A stretch of DNA of 15,743 nt. It comes from Dinochytrium kinnereticum (taxonomy: Eukaryota > Chytridiomycota > Chytridiomycetes > Chytridiales > Chytridiaceae). The notes under the pieces are model-generated. The model had not been told where the DNA came from, did not search any database, and worked only from the letters and a program-made list of their open reading frames with translations. How positions within the stretch are numbered: the first letter of the stretch is position 1; each line of letters opens with the position of its first letter. Shown here piece by piece: positions 8,432 to 15,743 of this stretch. The DNA is taken from contig JADGJT010000465.1 in NCBI GenBank assembly GCA_027604005.1, positions 1 through 15,743 on the forward strand. The letters are read 5' to 3'. The translations under genes were made by a program, and so were the position numbers.

Positions 8432-8665
8432 TTAACCCAACGAAAAGAGAAAGGGGGATGGTCGGGAACGCAGTCGGAAGAAAGGAGTGACCCCGCGACT
8501 CCAATGGACTTTTGCAATGGAAAATCTTGTTGATCCAGACTGATGCGGACCGAGACGATGCGCCAAACATCCTGTTGGGTGTTTAGAATATCTCTTTTTT
8601 CTTTTTTTGGTTTCATTGGATTGACCGATTTTTTTTAAGGGCTTGCGAGACTGCGAGGATCCCAT
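8432..8665 (-). CDS. Candidate first exon with N-myristoylation motif
   Basis: An ATG at 8663-8665 opens MGSSQSRKPLKKIGQSNETK, followed by KKRKKR. Gly2 with Ser6 fits the N-myristoyltransferase consensus (G-x-x-x-S/T), and the following basic cluster is the usual partner for plasma-membrane binding. The frame stays open to TAA at 8432, but the part after about residue 31 is not convincing, so the real exon probably ends earlier. It lies upstream of, and on the same strand as, the Ser-rich disordered protein and could be its first exon. I could not define a donor that joins it cleanly to the exon at 8168, so this stays tentative. The frame at 8383-8616 (NTQQDVWRIVSVRISLDQQD) competes for the same DNA. 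Confidence 0.3.
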   Translation of the reverse strand: MGSSQSRKPLKKIGQSNETKKRKKRYSKHPTGCLAHRLGPHQSGSTRFSIAKVHWSRGVTPFFRLRSRPSPFLFSLG

Positions 8666-9230
8666 TGCAAAACCTCGGCTGAGGTCCTTGGGAAATATTA
8701 TTGATATTGAGCCGCCCCTCTTTCCTCAGCTGAAGCGCAGTTGAAGAAGACGACGTTTCTCCTTCTTTACCAGTATCTTGGACGGATCCGCTTGGGTTTT
8801 GTTCTGGCAATTCTGAACAGAACGCGATTGATGAGAGGTCATCAGTGTTCTTACGATGATGCCTTATGGTAATTAATATCTTACAATCTTTGTTGCGCTG
8901 ATTGGAGCTGTCCCGCTGGTATGGGTTTATCGCCCTTGTTGTCCAGTGGCAGGATACGGCCGACGGTAATCCACTTTGACAGCCTGAATCCCCAAAACTC
9001 TGAGGAGTTTAGAGTTCAAGATCACAGGCGATTCATGTTGGTGTCCACCAAAGTTAAGTATATCTTCTTTGCCTCATATAGTTTGCATATCTATTTCTCA
9101 ACAGTTGGTGGGGGCAGCTACAACAGCTTGATTCTTGGATCCTTGGGGCAAATCCCAATTGAGGTTATCGTATTTGAGGTTATATGTGTCGTAAGCTGAG
9201 TTACCACCAAAATCCACCGAAAGGTAAAAA
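8666..9230 (-). other. Unassigned region with several protein-like minus-strand frames
   Basis: No complete gene could be built. Minus-strand frames without ATG read like protein. Examples are VDFGGNSAYDTYNLKYDNLN ending in TGA near 9098, LNFGGHQHESPVILNSKLLR ending near 8929, and a frame open from about 9018 to 8613. A good intron-like segment, GTAAGA...CTGATGACC...TTCTGTTCAG, lies at about 8884-8813. These could be further 5' exons of the disordered-protein gene or remains of another gene. A plus-strand ATG frame (8921-9199) also exists but shows no recognisable feature. Confidence 0.3.
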
Positions 9231-9266
9231 AAAGGACCACAGCGGAGAGAAGCAGTAATGTATCCA

Positions 9267-9272
9267 TTTATT
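9267..9272 (-). terminator. Poly(A) signal of six-Cys gene B
   Basis: TTTATT on the plus strand is AATAAA on the minus strand, about 345 bp after the stop of the minus-strand six-Cys gene. The 3' UTR before it is long and T/C-rich in the coding sense. Confidence 0.5.
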
Positions 9273-9616
9273 TTGCAAGGACATAAGCAAAAACAGGACA
9301 TTACTTCAAAAATGCAGTAAGGAGAGAACATCAACAAAGAAAACTGGGCAAGAACAAAGGCGTCCCAAAAATCAACGAGAAAAGACAGACAGAAAGAGAA
9401 CAAAAAAAAAAAGCCTAGAAATGAGTGGATAGAAACCTTACCCTCAATAAAAAGAGCCAGAAACAAGAACGTTTCAAGAAAAAAGGAGATGGAAAAGAAG
9501 GGAGAAATGGTATCAACTAAAACCGTGGAGTCAAAAAAAAAAAAAAAAAGGAAAAGGGGGACATCTTTTGGTACCCTGCCATAGACTAAACAAAGAAATG
9601 GTAGACGACTTCCGGA

Positions 9617-10216
9617 TTAAGCAAGGGCAGCAACCGCAGCGACACCCAACAACGCCGCAAATACTCCAGCAACACCCCCAGCAGCGGATCCAACGGCACC
9701 AGATGGGGTGGTAGCAGCAGTCGAAGAAGCACCAGGAGCCCTCGAGGTCAAGATCGACACACCTGAAGTAACGGTAGCCGCCCTGGTCCCGGACAGCACC
9801 ATCGAGGTGGTGGTCAACAAGGGCACAGACGCGGTGGAAGTCTCGGAAACGGAAGCAGAAGCCGCAGCGGTGCCAGAGGCGGAGGACGAGGTGACCGCGG
9901 AGCAAAGGGCGACAACGGTGGTGAATCCAGTGAAGATGCTGCCCCTCTCGGATGAGCAGGTCGCATCAGCGAGGACGCAGGCGGTGAGAGACTCCTGCTG
10001 AATGTTGAGCGTGCAGACTTGAAGGAGGTTCTCGGCGGTGACCTGCTGGGGAAGGCTGACGCTCTGCTGGGCAAGGCAGGTGGAGACACAGGGGGGGAGG
10101 GTGCTGATGGCGGCGTTGATGCCGGTGATGATGTCCTGGGTGGACTGGGCAACTGCCGCAGAGGGAAGGAGGGTGGCCGCGACGGCAAGGAGGAGGGTGG
10201 AGGTGATAGTAAGCAT
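9617..10216 (-). CDS. GPI-anchored six-cysteine secreted protein, copy B
   Basis: A 199-residue intronless surface protein starting at ATG 10214-10216. Residues 1-23 are a signal peptide ending AAVA before QSTQDI. The domain at 24-108 has six Cys at 43, 47, 68, 80, 87 and 105. Residues 109-165 are a Ser/Thr/Ala stalk, and the Gly/Ala-rich hydrophobic C-terminus (GVFAALLGVAAVAALA) fits a GPI signal. Spacing is C-x3-C-x20-C-x11-C-x6-C-x17-C. Copy A at 4813-5334 differs only in the third gap (17 instead of 11). Both share the shape DI-x-INA, P-x-CV-x-TCL, LT-x-C-x2-AD-x2-C. The x3, x20 and x11 gaps fit a CFEM domain from which the third and fourth Cys are missing. The two genes are clearly paralogues, now about 4.3 kb apart on opposite strands. 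A surface or adhesive role is inference. Confidence 0.92.
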   Translation of the reverse strand: MLTITSTLLLAVAATLLPSAAVAQSTQDIITGINAAISTLPPCVSTCLAQQSVSLPQQVTAENLLQVCTLNIQQESLTACVLADATCSSERGSIFTGFTTVVALCSAVTSSSASGTAAASASVSETSTASVPLLTTTSMVLSGTRAATVTSGVSILTSRAPGASSTAATTPSGAVGSAAGGVAGVFAALLGVAAVAALA

Positions 10217-10323
10217 GGTAAGTAGGTGTAGAGTTAAGGTCTGCTGTGGTGGCTACAAGAAAAGTCTCTGGTTCGTCTCTGAAGATAAAAAAAAAAAAGG
10301 AAAAGAGAAAGGGAAGGCTCCTT

Positions 10324-10351
10324 ATTATATACGATACCTCCCCATCATTGG
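10324..10351 (-). promoter_or_regulatory. CCAAT/TATA promoter of six-Cys gene B
   Basis: On the minus strand, GCCCAAT (ATTGG at 10347-10351 on plus) is followed by TATATAAT (10324-10331). The TATA-like element lies about 108 bp before the ATG, close to the 113 bp seen for copy A. The CCAAT box is much nearer the TATA element than in copy A. Confidence 0.55.
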
Positions 10352-10700
10352 GCGGGGATGCTTTACCGTTTTTGTAGTGGTGGGGTAGGGCTGCATTCTG
10401 CACAAAAAGCAAGGACACCCTGGTCGAAAAAACAAAAGCCAAAATATTTTAATTATTCACCCTTCAAAGTTCGACGGGCGCGAAATTGGTATAGCGTTTA
10501 TGTCCAAAAGTACTTCTGCCACGACTCTAACCTATGTCGCAATGTTCCTGCCATCATCACTTTTCAATATATAACATTATCCCAACTTCCTTCTAAAGTT
10601 CTACCTTTAAGTTTAAAAGACTGTTATCAGGTCGCAGCATGCCAAACATATAGTTTAAAGCACATTATCATTGGAGAACGGTGTTCAGCGATAGAGGTCC
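10352..10700. other. Gene-poor AT-rich spacer
   Basis: Frames here are short or composition-driven and no product is recognisable. The plus-strand ATG frame at 10358-10750 starts inside the promoter zone of the minus-strand gene and shows no domain or signal. I see no tRNA or other RNA gene. Confidence 0.5.
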
Positions 10701-10704
10701 ATGG

Positions 10705-11184
10705 GGGTCACCAGTCGAGAGGTTCAATGAGGGTTTATTATTGTAAGTAAAGGGAGGAGAGGTTGTCAACAGGTATTCAAGTGAATTGCTTAAAGTAGGC
10801 ACAGGACAGACCCTGGCTACTTACAGCTCTGTTGTTATGGGTTGCTCAATTGAGCTCACCATCACATTGCCTCTTGAGACAACGCGTGTCGTTGCCCTAT
10901 TGGTGCGAGCTGCCTTGAAAGCTGTGTATCCTCCACCATGATATGCATCATGGAGTACCCATGAAATACCTTATCAAAAACCTTTTTGGATACTCTGTTC
11001 TAAGCCTCATTCATACCACGTAGGGTAGCGTAAGGGGCATGTTGCCTGGACGCGTCAGCTTTTGCATCGTTTACAGCTAACAGCCCCTTTTCACCGTAAC
11101 ATCTCCACAACCTCACACCAATAGTGAACCATGTCTATCGCGGTCAATCCCATCAGCAGCTTATTCGGATAGTATTGACGGATG
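10705..11184 (-). mobile_element. Candidate solo LTR of a retrotransposon
   Basis: Read on the minus strand, the segment starts TGTTACATCCGTCAATAC near 11184, a usual TGTTA-type LTR start. About 470 bp later it reaches AATAATAAACCC, a polyadenylation-like site. It is followed by CTCTCGACTGGTGACCCCCA, where TGGTGACCCC resembles a primer-binding site next to an LTR. No gag or pol frame follows toward 10400, so at most a solo or truncated LTR remains. The LTR end (expected CA) is not clear, so the lower boundary is approximate. Confidence 0.35.
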
Positions 11185-11597
11185 TAACACCTTCAATGTA
11201 AAAGGTGTGGTGGCGTTCTTTTCCTTTGGTTCATATTTCTTTTAGTATATTTTGCTCATTTCTTTATTTTACTTTAGTAGATGGATTCGGTCAACCACTC
11301 TGGCCTGTGAAATATCGCACTCTGTCGGCGATCTCATTTCAAAACATATTGAAGTGATGGTGAGCATGGGTCACCGTAAATAACATCAGTAATGTGGAAC
11401 AGGTCGGCAGATTTGTGGTTGTGTAAGGTGATGAGGAGGCGATGATTAGATAGTGGATGAAGAAATAGTGTGATGTTAAGTTAGGAGTAGGATGGGAAAC
11501 TTAAAAGCTATGTCATAGAAGGTTTTCGAAAGGATCGCGTATAGCTTCATGATCAAAAAATTGAAGAGAAGAGTTTGGTTACAAAGTAGTTTAAGAG

Positions 11598-11770
11598 ACC
11601 GAATCGCCTTGATCATTACCATTATTACGTTCAGAGGATCCTTTTCCCCTTGACATCTTTCGTTGTGTCTCATCATGGTTTCAGAAACCGAATCGTCTTG
11701 ATCATTACCATTATTACGTTCAGAGGATCCTTTTCCCCTTGACATCTTTCGTTGTGTCTCATCATGGTTT
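11598..11770. repeat. 89-bp tandem duplication
   Basis: Two head-to-tail copies, 11598-11686 and 11687-11770, share ACCGAATCG, TTGATCATTACCATTATTAC and CTTGACATCTTTCGTTGTGT at an exact 89-bp offset. They are nearly identical; one difference is CGCC against CGTC. The period is not a multiple of three, so any frame through it shifts between copies, which argues against a repeated protein domain. Confidence 0.9.
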
Positions 11771-12914
11771 TCTAAGTGTAATCACGCCCACAACAGCATT
11801 TCACTAGTTTCTTTCCTTTGCCAAGTTTGCGTGAGTCTCCAGAGCTTCCCTTACTGTTGGTGCCTGGCTGAGCTTGTTGGAAACATGCATGGTATTCCAT
11901 TTAGATTTCTTGAAGAATTAGAAAACATGATTGCCACGCACTGGAACAACGCGTCATAAGCCATAAAAGGATTACCCTTACCATTTATAGTTTATCTGAC
12001 ACTTTCGAAGCATCAAGAGTTCTTTTTCGAAAGCCATTTAAGCTAAGTAAAGCCCGGTTCGCCATGAATACTCACTCCTCGCTCCCTCTTTCTTATGTTT
12101 AGCGTGATTCATTGCTATCAATGGTTTCTTGTTGTATTGCGGCTTCCTCAGTGGGTTGGTTGTTGAGGACTACAATATCCCCAGAGATATTTTCAGAAAT
12201 CCCATCCCCTGCAAACATTTGAGCAATTCAGGTGTGACGAGCTCCCCTTCTGTGTGACACCTCTGGTCACGCCCAGCACAGCATCCCCTTCAAGCGCTTC
12301 AACGCGTTCATTTCAGCTTCACCGTCGTATTGCCGTAAACACATGCGGCACACAGGGCGGAACCACGGCTGGGGACATCGCGTCAAATGCGCGTGGCTAT
12401 GACGACCACACAACCACTTTGGCGCGTGATGCCGCTGAGGCAATATCACCGCAACATTCCTGACGCCATTCAACAACCCTCTCTTAATCCTTGTATCTGC
12501 AGGATGCGTGCTGGCTCGCGCAACAGAATGCCTTCGTTCGGCTGCGATTGCAGCCAAAGCCACCAGACAATCCGTCACCTCCCTTTCGGCAGGTAACGGC
12601 CGTGGGCAACAGGGTGTTGATGGCTGTGTCTGATGAATGGCTGAAGGATGTTGGACAGCTGAAATGTTTGCGCGCAGGCCGATCAGTTGGGGGGTTTCAA
12701 GGGTTGAGCGATGTCTGATTGGTCGCAGGGCAGGCCAAAATTCCCGACTTCAAATCTTCAGCGATTTTTGGTGCATCCAAAAGGTTGGTCAGGGGGTGAA
12801 AAATCTCTCTGTACTTCATTCAGCATCGGGTCTGGGTTTAGTCGTGCTGCGTGGCGTCGTCATCCCTCGACATCCCCAACACCCCCCCACCCTTCACCAC
12901 CACCCACCGTTACC
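11771..12914. other. Gene-poor region upstream of the ubiquitin-like gene
   Basis: Two fragments look somewhat protein-like: a plus-strand frame ending at 11959 (ELVGNMHGIPFRFLEELENM) and a 39-codon minus-strand ATG frame at 12099-12218 (FAGDGISENISGDIVVLNNQ). Neither has a recognisable domain; they may be remains of mobile elements. From 12240 the sequence becomes more GC-rich and probably holds the promoter of the next gene. An inverted CCAAT box (GATTGGTC, ATTGG at 12718-12722) lies about 195 bp before its ATG. Confidence 0.4.
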
Positions 12915-14332
12915 ATGGCACCTCACGAGCAGATGACCATCGACGTTTGGCGTGAGGACAAGGAGCCGGAGGTGCAGAAGGAGGTCATCAACTTCAAGCC
13001 CTGCTGGACGGTTCGTTTTCCCCTTTGCCGTCTTTTCTGTTTCATTGGAACTGGAATCGTTGTCGATGAGCCTTTTCTGGAATGCTCGGGGGATGAATGA
13101 TGGCGGAAGACGGGGACAGAGAGACGGGGATGGTGCTTTTTTGAGGGTCGGCAGGTTGCTGCTGCTGACGGAGGGCTTGGCGTATTATTGCCCGTTCCGA
13201 GGGCTGGCGGCTTTGATGCCCACTTTTCCCCTTGCTCCAAATGTATAACACACACCTCCTCTATAGATTGCAGAGCTCAAGAACCATCTAAAGACTGTGA
13301 CGGGCCTGGGTATCCAAGAGCTGGTGAGTGTCCTCAAGCCGTCGCCTATCCCCCCCCTCCCCCCCTCTTCGTCATACCGTAAGTCTGACCTTCCATTCTT
13401 TACAGGTGATTCTGTTTCAAGACCACCAACTAACGGATAACATCCGCATTACGGGAGAGGAGCTACGCATTCTTCGGGAACATGGAGGATTTCGCTTAAG
13501 AAAGAGGACGCAGCCGTGCGGGGTGAGCTTACATTTCTATTACCTTTGGTTTTTTCTGGGGTATTCAGCTAATCATCATCTGTTATAGAACAAGCGTCTG
13601 TTTTCCAAGGGGATCCGTGGACTCCCCGCCTTTCTTGCACGTACCTTTGGCATGTTCACTGGCGACGGCCGTCCCATCGAAATGTACACTGCACCACCGC
13701 CACCACCCCCACCACCTTCCATGCCATCCGTCCAAGTCCAATTCTTCCCAAGCGACTTTAACAATATCATCTACGACAATTCTTTGGCGTTGGCTGCCGA
13801 GACAGAAGGCTGGAACTCAACACCTATTCAGAATGATCTCCCACCTCCCCCAACCCTTACCTTTTCGACTGAGCCCCTTCCACTTCACCCTCCGCTACCT
13901 ACCAGAACCAAGCGAAAGTCTGACCATCACGAGGAGGTTGAGAGAGCGTCCGAGGCTGTTTCCGAGGAAGATGGGAGACATGGCGGTATGAGTGGGTCTG
14001 TGGGTGACTGTGCTGTGCCCGACCCTACCACGTTTAATTCTCTGGCGGCCTCTGAGTGTCTGAAGGGTTGCGCTGTTCCTGTTCAGGATTCGGAAGTTCC
14101 TATTGAGTACGTCGACACTCATTCTCCTGGACCACCAGGGGAGGAGTCTAGCCATCCGCGGAAGAAATTTTGCGCAGATGGAAGTGTTGAGCCGGTGGAG
14201 AGTAGTGGATCGGAAGGAGGAAGGGCTTCTTACGCCTGCATGACCTCTGAACTTCATTCTATCGCTATTGATGCCACCGATTTGTCCGTAACGAGGCCTG
14301 GGATGATAGGTCTTGTTCGTTTTTGTGTTTAG
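12915..14332 (+). CDS. Four-exon protein with ubiquitin-like N-terminal fold and Pro tract
   Basis: Exons are 12915-13010, 13267-13323, 13406-13522 and 13589-14332 (TAG), all joined in phase 0, giving 337 residues. Introns are 256, 82 and 66 nt, with donors GTTCGT, GTGAGT and GTGAGC and acceptors CTATAG, TTACAG and TTATAG. The third has a CTAAT branch site. Splicing yields TIAELKNHLKTVTGLGIQEL and then VILFQDHQLTDNIRITGEEL. That is the strand-helix-strand and turn pattern of a ubiquitin-like beta-grasp domain (residues 31-74). Residues 75-120 are basic and contain GIRGLPAFLARTFGMFTGDG. A run of eight Pro follows (126-133), then a disordered Pro/Ser/Glu-rich tail with six scattered Cys and a basic patch RTKRKSDHHEE. 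I do not recognise the family. The ubiquitin-like reading rests on pattern only; the gene model itself is strong because three junctions all keep frame. Confidence 0.82.
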
Positions 14333-14999
14333 CTTTTGGGATAATGTTGTAGAAAAAAATTAGTATTTAACTACCAAAAAGAGTAGAGTGGATCGGCTTG
14401 GAATGGGTGGCGTTTTTTTTTTTATATTTCGTTAACTTTGTACTTTGTTGTGTCAAATATGATTCTAGTGCCATAAATGCGTTTGTTTATGTAGTTTCTT
14501 ATTTTACTCTCTCTCTTTTTTTTTTAACAAACAGATTTAATAGCTTTAGGCTTATAAACAGTGAAGTTCTTAATAACATAAAGCACGAGTTGGTGGTTAT
14601 TTTAATACCGATCAAGTTCTATTATAGCATTTGCTGATAAAGTCCATTAAAAAAGAATTGAAGATTAAAAACACAATTTGAAAGGTTAGAACCCAACTGA
14701 CCTGCGTATGTTGGAAAGCGGGTTCCGATTGGGTCATGAGAAGAAAGATAATGAAGTGTATTGGGAAGAAGTATTTGTCAACACACAAGGTGATTAGGGA
14801 GTTCAGAGTTTCTCCTCTCTACATGAGTGAATGCAATAAATAGCGTTTGCAGTTGAAGGGTGGTATGCTCTGCCCTTCAATCCATATAAGGCAATAAATA
14901 TGAAGGAGAGGAATGTATCTGCCAATAAAGGAGATATGTGTTGAAAGGTAATCAACCTCTTTAGGTGTGTCGCTAAGGCTCTGTGACCCTCACTGGGCC
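14333..14999. other. AT-rich spacer, possibly retroelement LTR
   Basis: No credible gene. Hydrophobic plus-strand frames near 14400-14637 follow from T-rich composition. The part from about 14800 to 14990 lies directly after the copia remnant in its own sense. On the minus strand it has a TTATATGG and CTATTTATTGC arrangement that could belong to its 3' LTR, but no matching second LTR is in the window to prove it. Confidence 0.35.
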
Positions 15000-15626
15000 G
15001 CGGGATGGAACCAGATCTTCCTTTGTAGTTCTTGAGGACTGCGTACTCCCAGACTAGCAATTATCATCCGCAGGAGGAATGTCACTAAGTGAATGAGTCC
15101 ATCGGAAACGTCTCTGATATTGTGGACAGCACACTGGATGTGTTTGGTTCGTCCGTGGTGTTCTGGGGTTTTCGCGAGTGCAGCAGATCTTAAATATTCC
15201 CAGCAGAAAACATTTGAGTGTTTATTAGCTGTCTACTTTCTTCATGTCCCCCATCTCTCTTTGTCCACACTCACCTAAATATTCCCAGCAGAAAAATAGG
15301 GAATATTTAGTGTAACCTTCCCGACTTTTATCGACTTTCCCACGGTTGATGACTCGCCTCCCATACAGATCTGTTATCACAGTGAAGTGTGGTAGGCAGA
15401 AGAGTGAAGCCTAATTCTTCTAATAGTTTGAAAGACCATACAACTCTTGAAGCTTCAGAAATGGCTTGATACTCTGCTTCTGCAGAAGAATGCGAGCTGG
15501 TACCAAGTTTCCAACTTCTCCAACTAGCAAGGTTTCCGCCAAAGAAGAACACATATAAGATTTGTGGTTTGCTGTCATTCAGGTTAGATTGGAACACAGA
15601 ATCACAGTGTCCTAACAAGTTGTAGC
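15000..15626 (-). pseudogene. Ty1/copia polyprotein remnant, RNase H end
   Basis: On the minus strand from about 15626, a frame reads the copia-type RNase H region. It contains GHCDS (first acidic site), VFFFGGNLASWRSWK, SSAEAEYQAISEASRVVW (second acidic site), KLLEELGF and LHCDNRS (third acidic site). It is interrupted at 15372. The homology resumes from 15190 as RSAALAKTPEHHGRTKHIQ and HNIRDVSDGLIHLVTF, shifts frame to IPPADDN, loses the expected segment that includes the LTK motif, and ends SLGVRSPQELQRKIWFH near 15000. Reverse transcriptase, integrase and gag are absent. One frameshift, one deletion and one insertion make it inactive. Order and spacing of motifs leave little doubt about the family. 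Confidence 0.88.
15191..15365. mobile_element. 175-bp insertion nested in the copia remnant
   Basis: The RNase H frame is split exactly between two copies of CAGATCT (15184-15190 and 15366-15372), which look like a 7-bp target-site duplication. Removing the insert and one copy restores the frame across CDN-RS-AALAK. The insert begins TAAATATTCCCAGCAGAAAA, repeats those 20 bp at 15276-15295, and has the inverted GGGAATATTTA at 15299-15309. The latter makes a perfect 11-bp stem with 15276-15286. Its other end (CTCCCATA) is not a clear inverted match to the first. It could be a small non-autonomous element of a type I cannot name. Confidence 0.7.
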
Positions 15627-15677
15627 ATTTGTGGTTTTTGTGAAGACTATTGTCGCGTGCTGCCAGTGTCGGATCTC

Positions 15678-15743
15678 ATGGCTCTCCCCGCTCAGTCTAG
15701 CTTGAGGGGGTCGGCCAAGAGCCGCAAGAACATCCCCAACGGG
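15678..15743 (+). CDS. Possible start of a plus-strand gene running off the right edge
   Basis: The sequence becomes GC-rich at about 15650, and the ATG at 15678-15680 opens MALPAQSSLRGSAKSRKNIP, still open at the edge. The same frame is also open upstream and reads CSICGFCEDYCRVLPVSDL from 15621, a tight cluster of four Cys that might be part of a metal-binding exon. If so, the ATG is internal. No function can be given from so little sequence. Confidence 0.3.
   Translation, partial: MALPAQSSLRGSAKSRKNIPNG

Noticed and set aside
9145..9264. Signal-peptide-like minus-strand start MDTLLLLSAVVLFFTF
   Set aside because: It sits just past the poly(A) signal of six-Cys gene B in pyrimidine-rich DNA, runs to a stop after about 40 codons and has no clear next exon.
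12254..12718. Overlapping frames on both strands upstream of the ubiquitin-like gene
   Set aside because: No frame has biased codon use, a domain or splice links; the GC-rich promoter region keeps several frames open by chance.
1..15743. tRNA, rRNA and CRISPR features
   Set aside because: No tRNA B-box with matching stems, no rRNA-like segment and no regularly spaced short repeats with unique spacers were seen by eye; a covariance search was not possible.

Overview
The window looks like nuclear DNA of a filamentous or early-diverging fungus. Genes carry short GT...AG introns with fungal-type branch points. Promoters have TATA and CCAAT boxes. Two genes encode small secreted GPI-anchored six-cysteine proteins, and there are degraded LTR-retrotransposon remains. 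Species cannot be fixed from sequence alone; Chytridiomycota or Mucoromycota would both fit. Many apparent ORF starts here are TTG or CTG, so every start given below was checked for a real ATG or is marked as uncertain.

Layout. (1) 1-1138, minus: the 5' part of an AVT/SLC38-type vacuolar amino-acid transporter. Its second intron is filled by an almost identical 172-bp tandem repeat that runs off the left edge. (2) 1139-1683: a shared divergent promoter region. (3) 1684-3242, plus: a two-exon, Ser/Thr-rich single-pass membrane protein with a polyQ and acidic cytoplasmic tail, followed by a decayed partial duplicate of its own 3' end. (4) 3243-4812: a long pyrimidine-rich spacer ending in a strong CCAAT/TATA promoter. 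(5) 4813-5334, plus: a highly codon-biased GPI-anchored six-Cys protein. (6) 5970 to about 8.2 kb or beyond, minus: a long disordered protein with basic-kinase-type Ser motifs and a degenerate 18-residue repeat; its 5' exons are uncertain. (7) 9617-10216, minus: a second GPI-anchored six-Cys protein with the same cysteine spacing as (5). (8) 10.2-12.9 kb: gene-poor DNA with a candidate solo LTR and an 89-bp tandem duplication. (9) 12915-14332, plus: a four-exon gene whose first three exons read as a ubiquitin-like fold. (10) 14333-15640: AT-rich DNA, then the degraded 3' end of a Ty1/copia polyprotein on the minus strand, itself interrupted by a 175-bp insertion. A possible new plus-strand exon runs off the right edge.

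The most notable points are the pair of six-Cys proteins, which look like CFEM domains lacking one cysteine pair and the usual Asp, and the clean nested insertion inside the copia RNase H frame. Also notable are the tandemly multiplied splice donor in the transporter intron and a 63-nt in-frame intron that would encode a membrane helix if retained. Most of the genes have a plausible cell-surface or membrane location, but nothing in the sequence ties them into one pathway.
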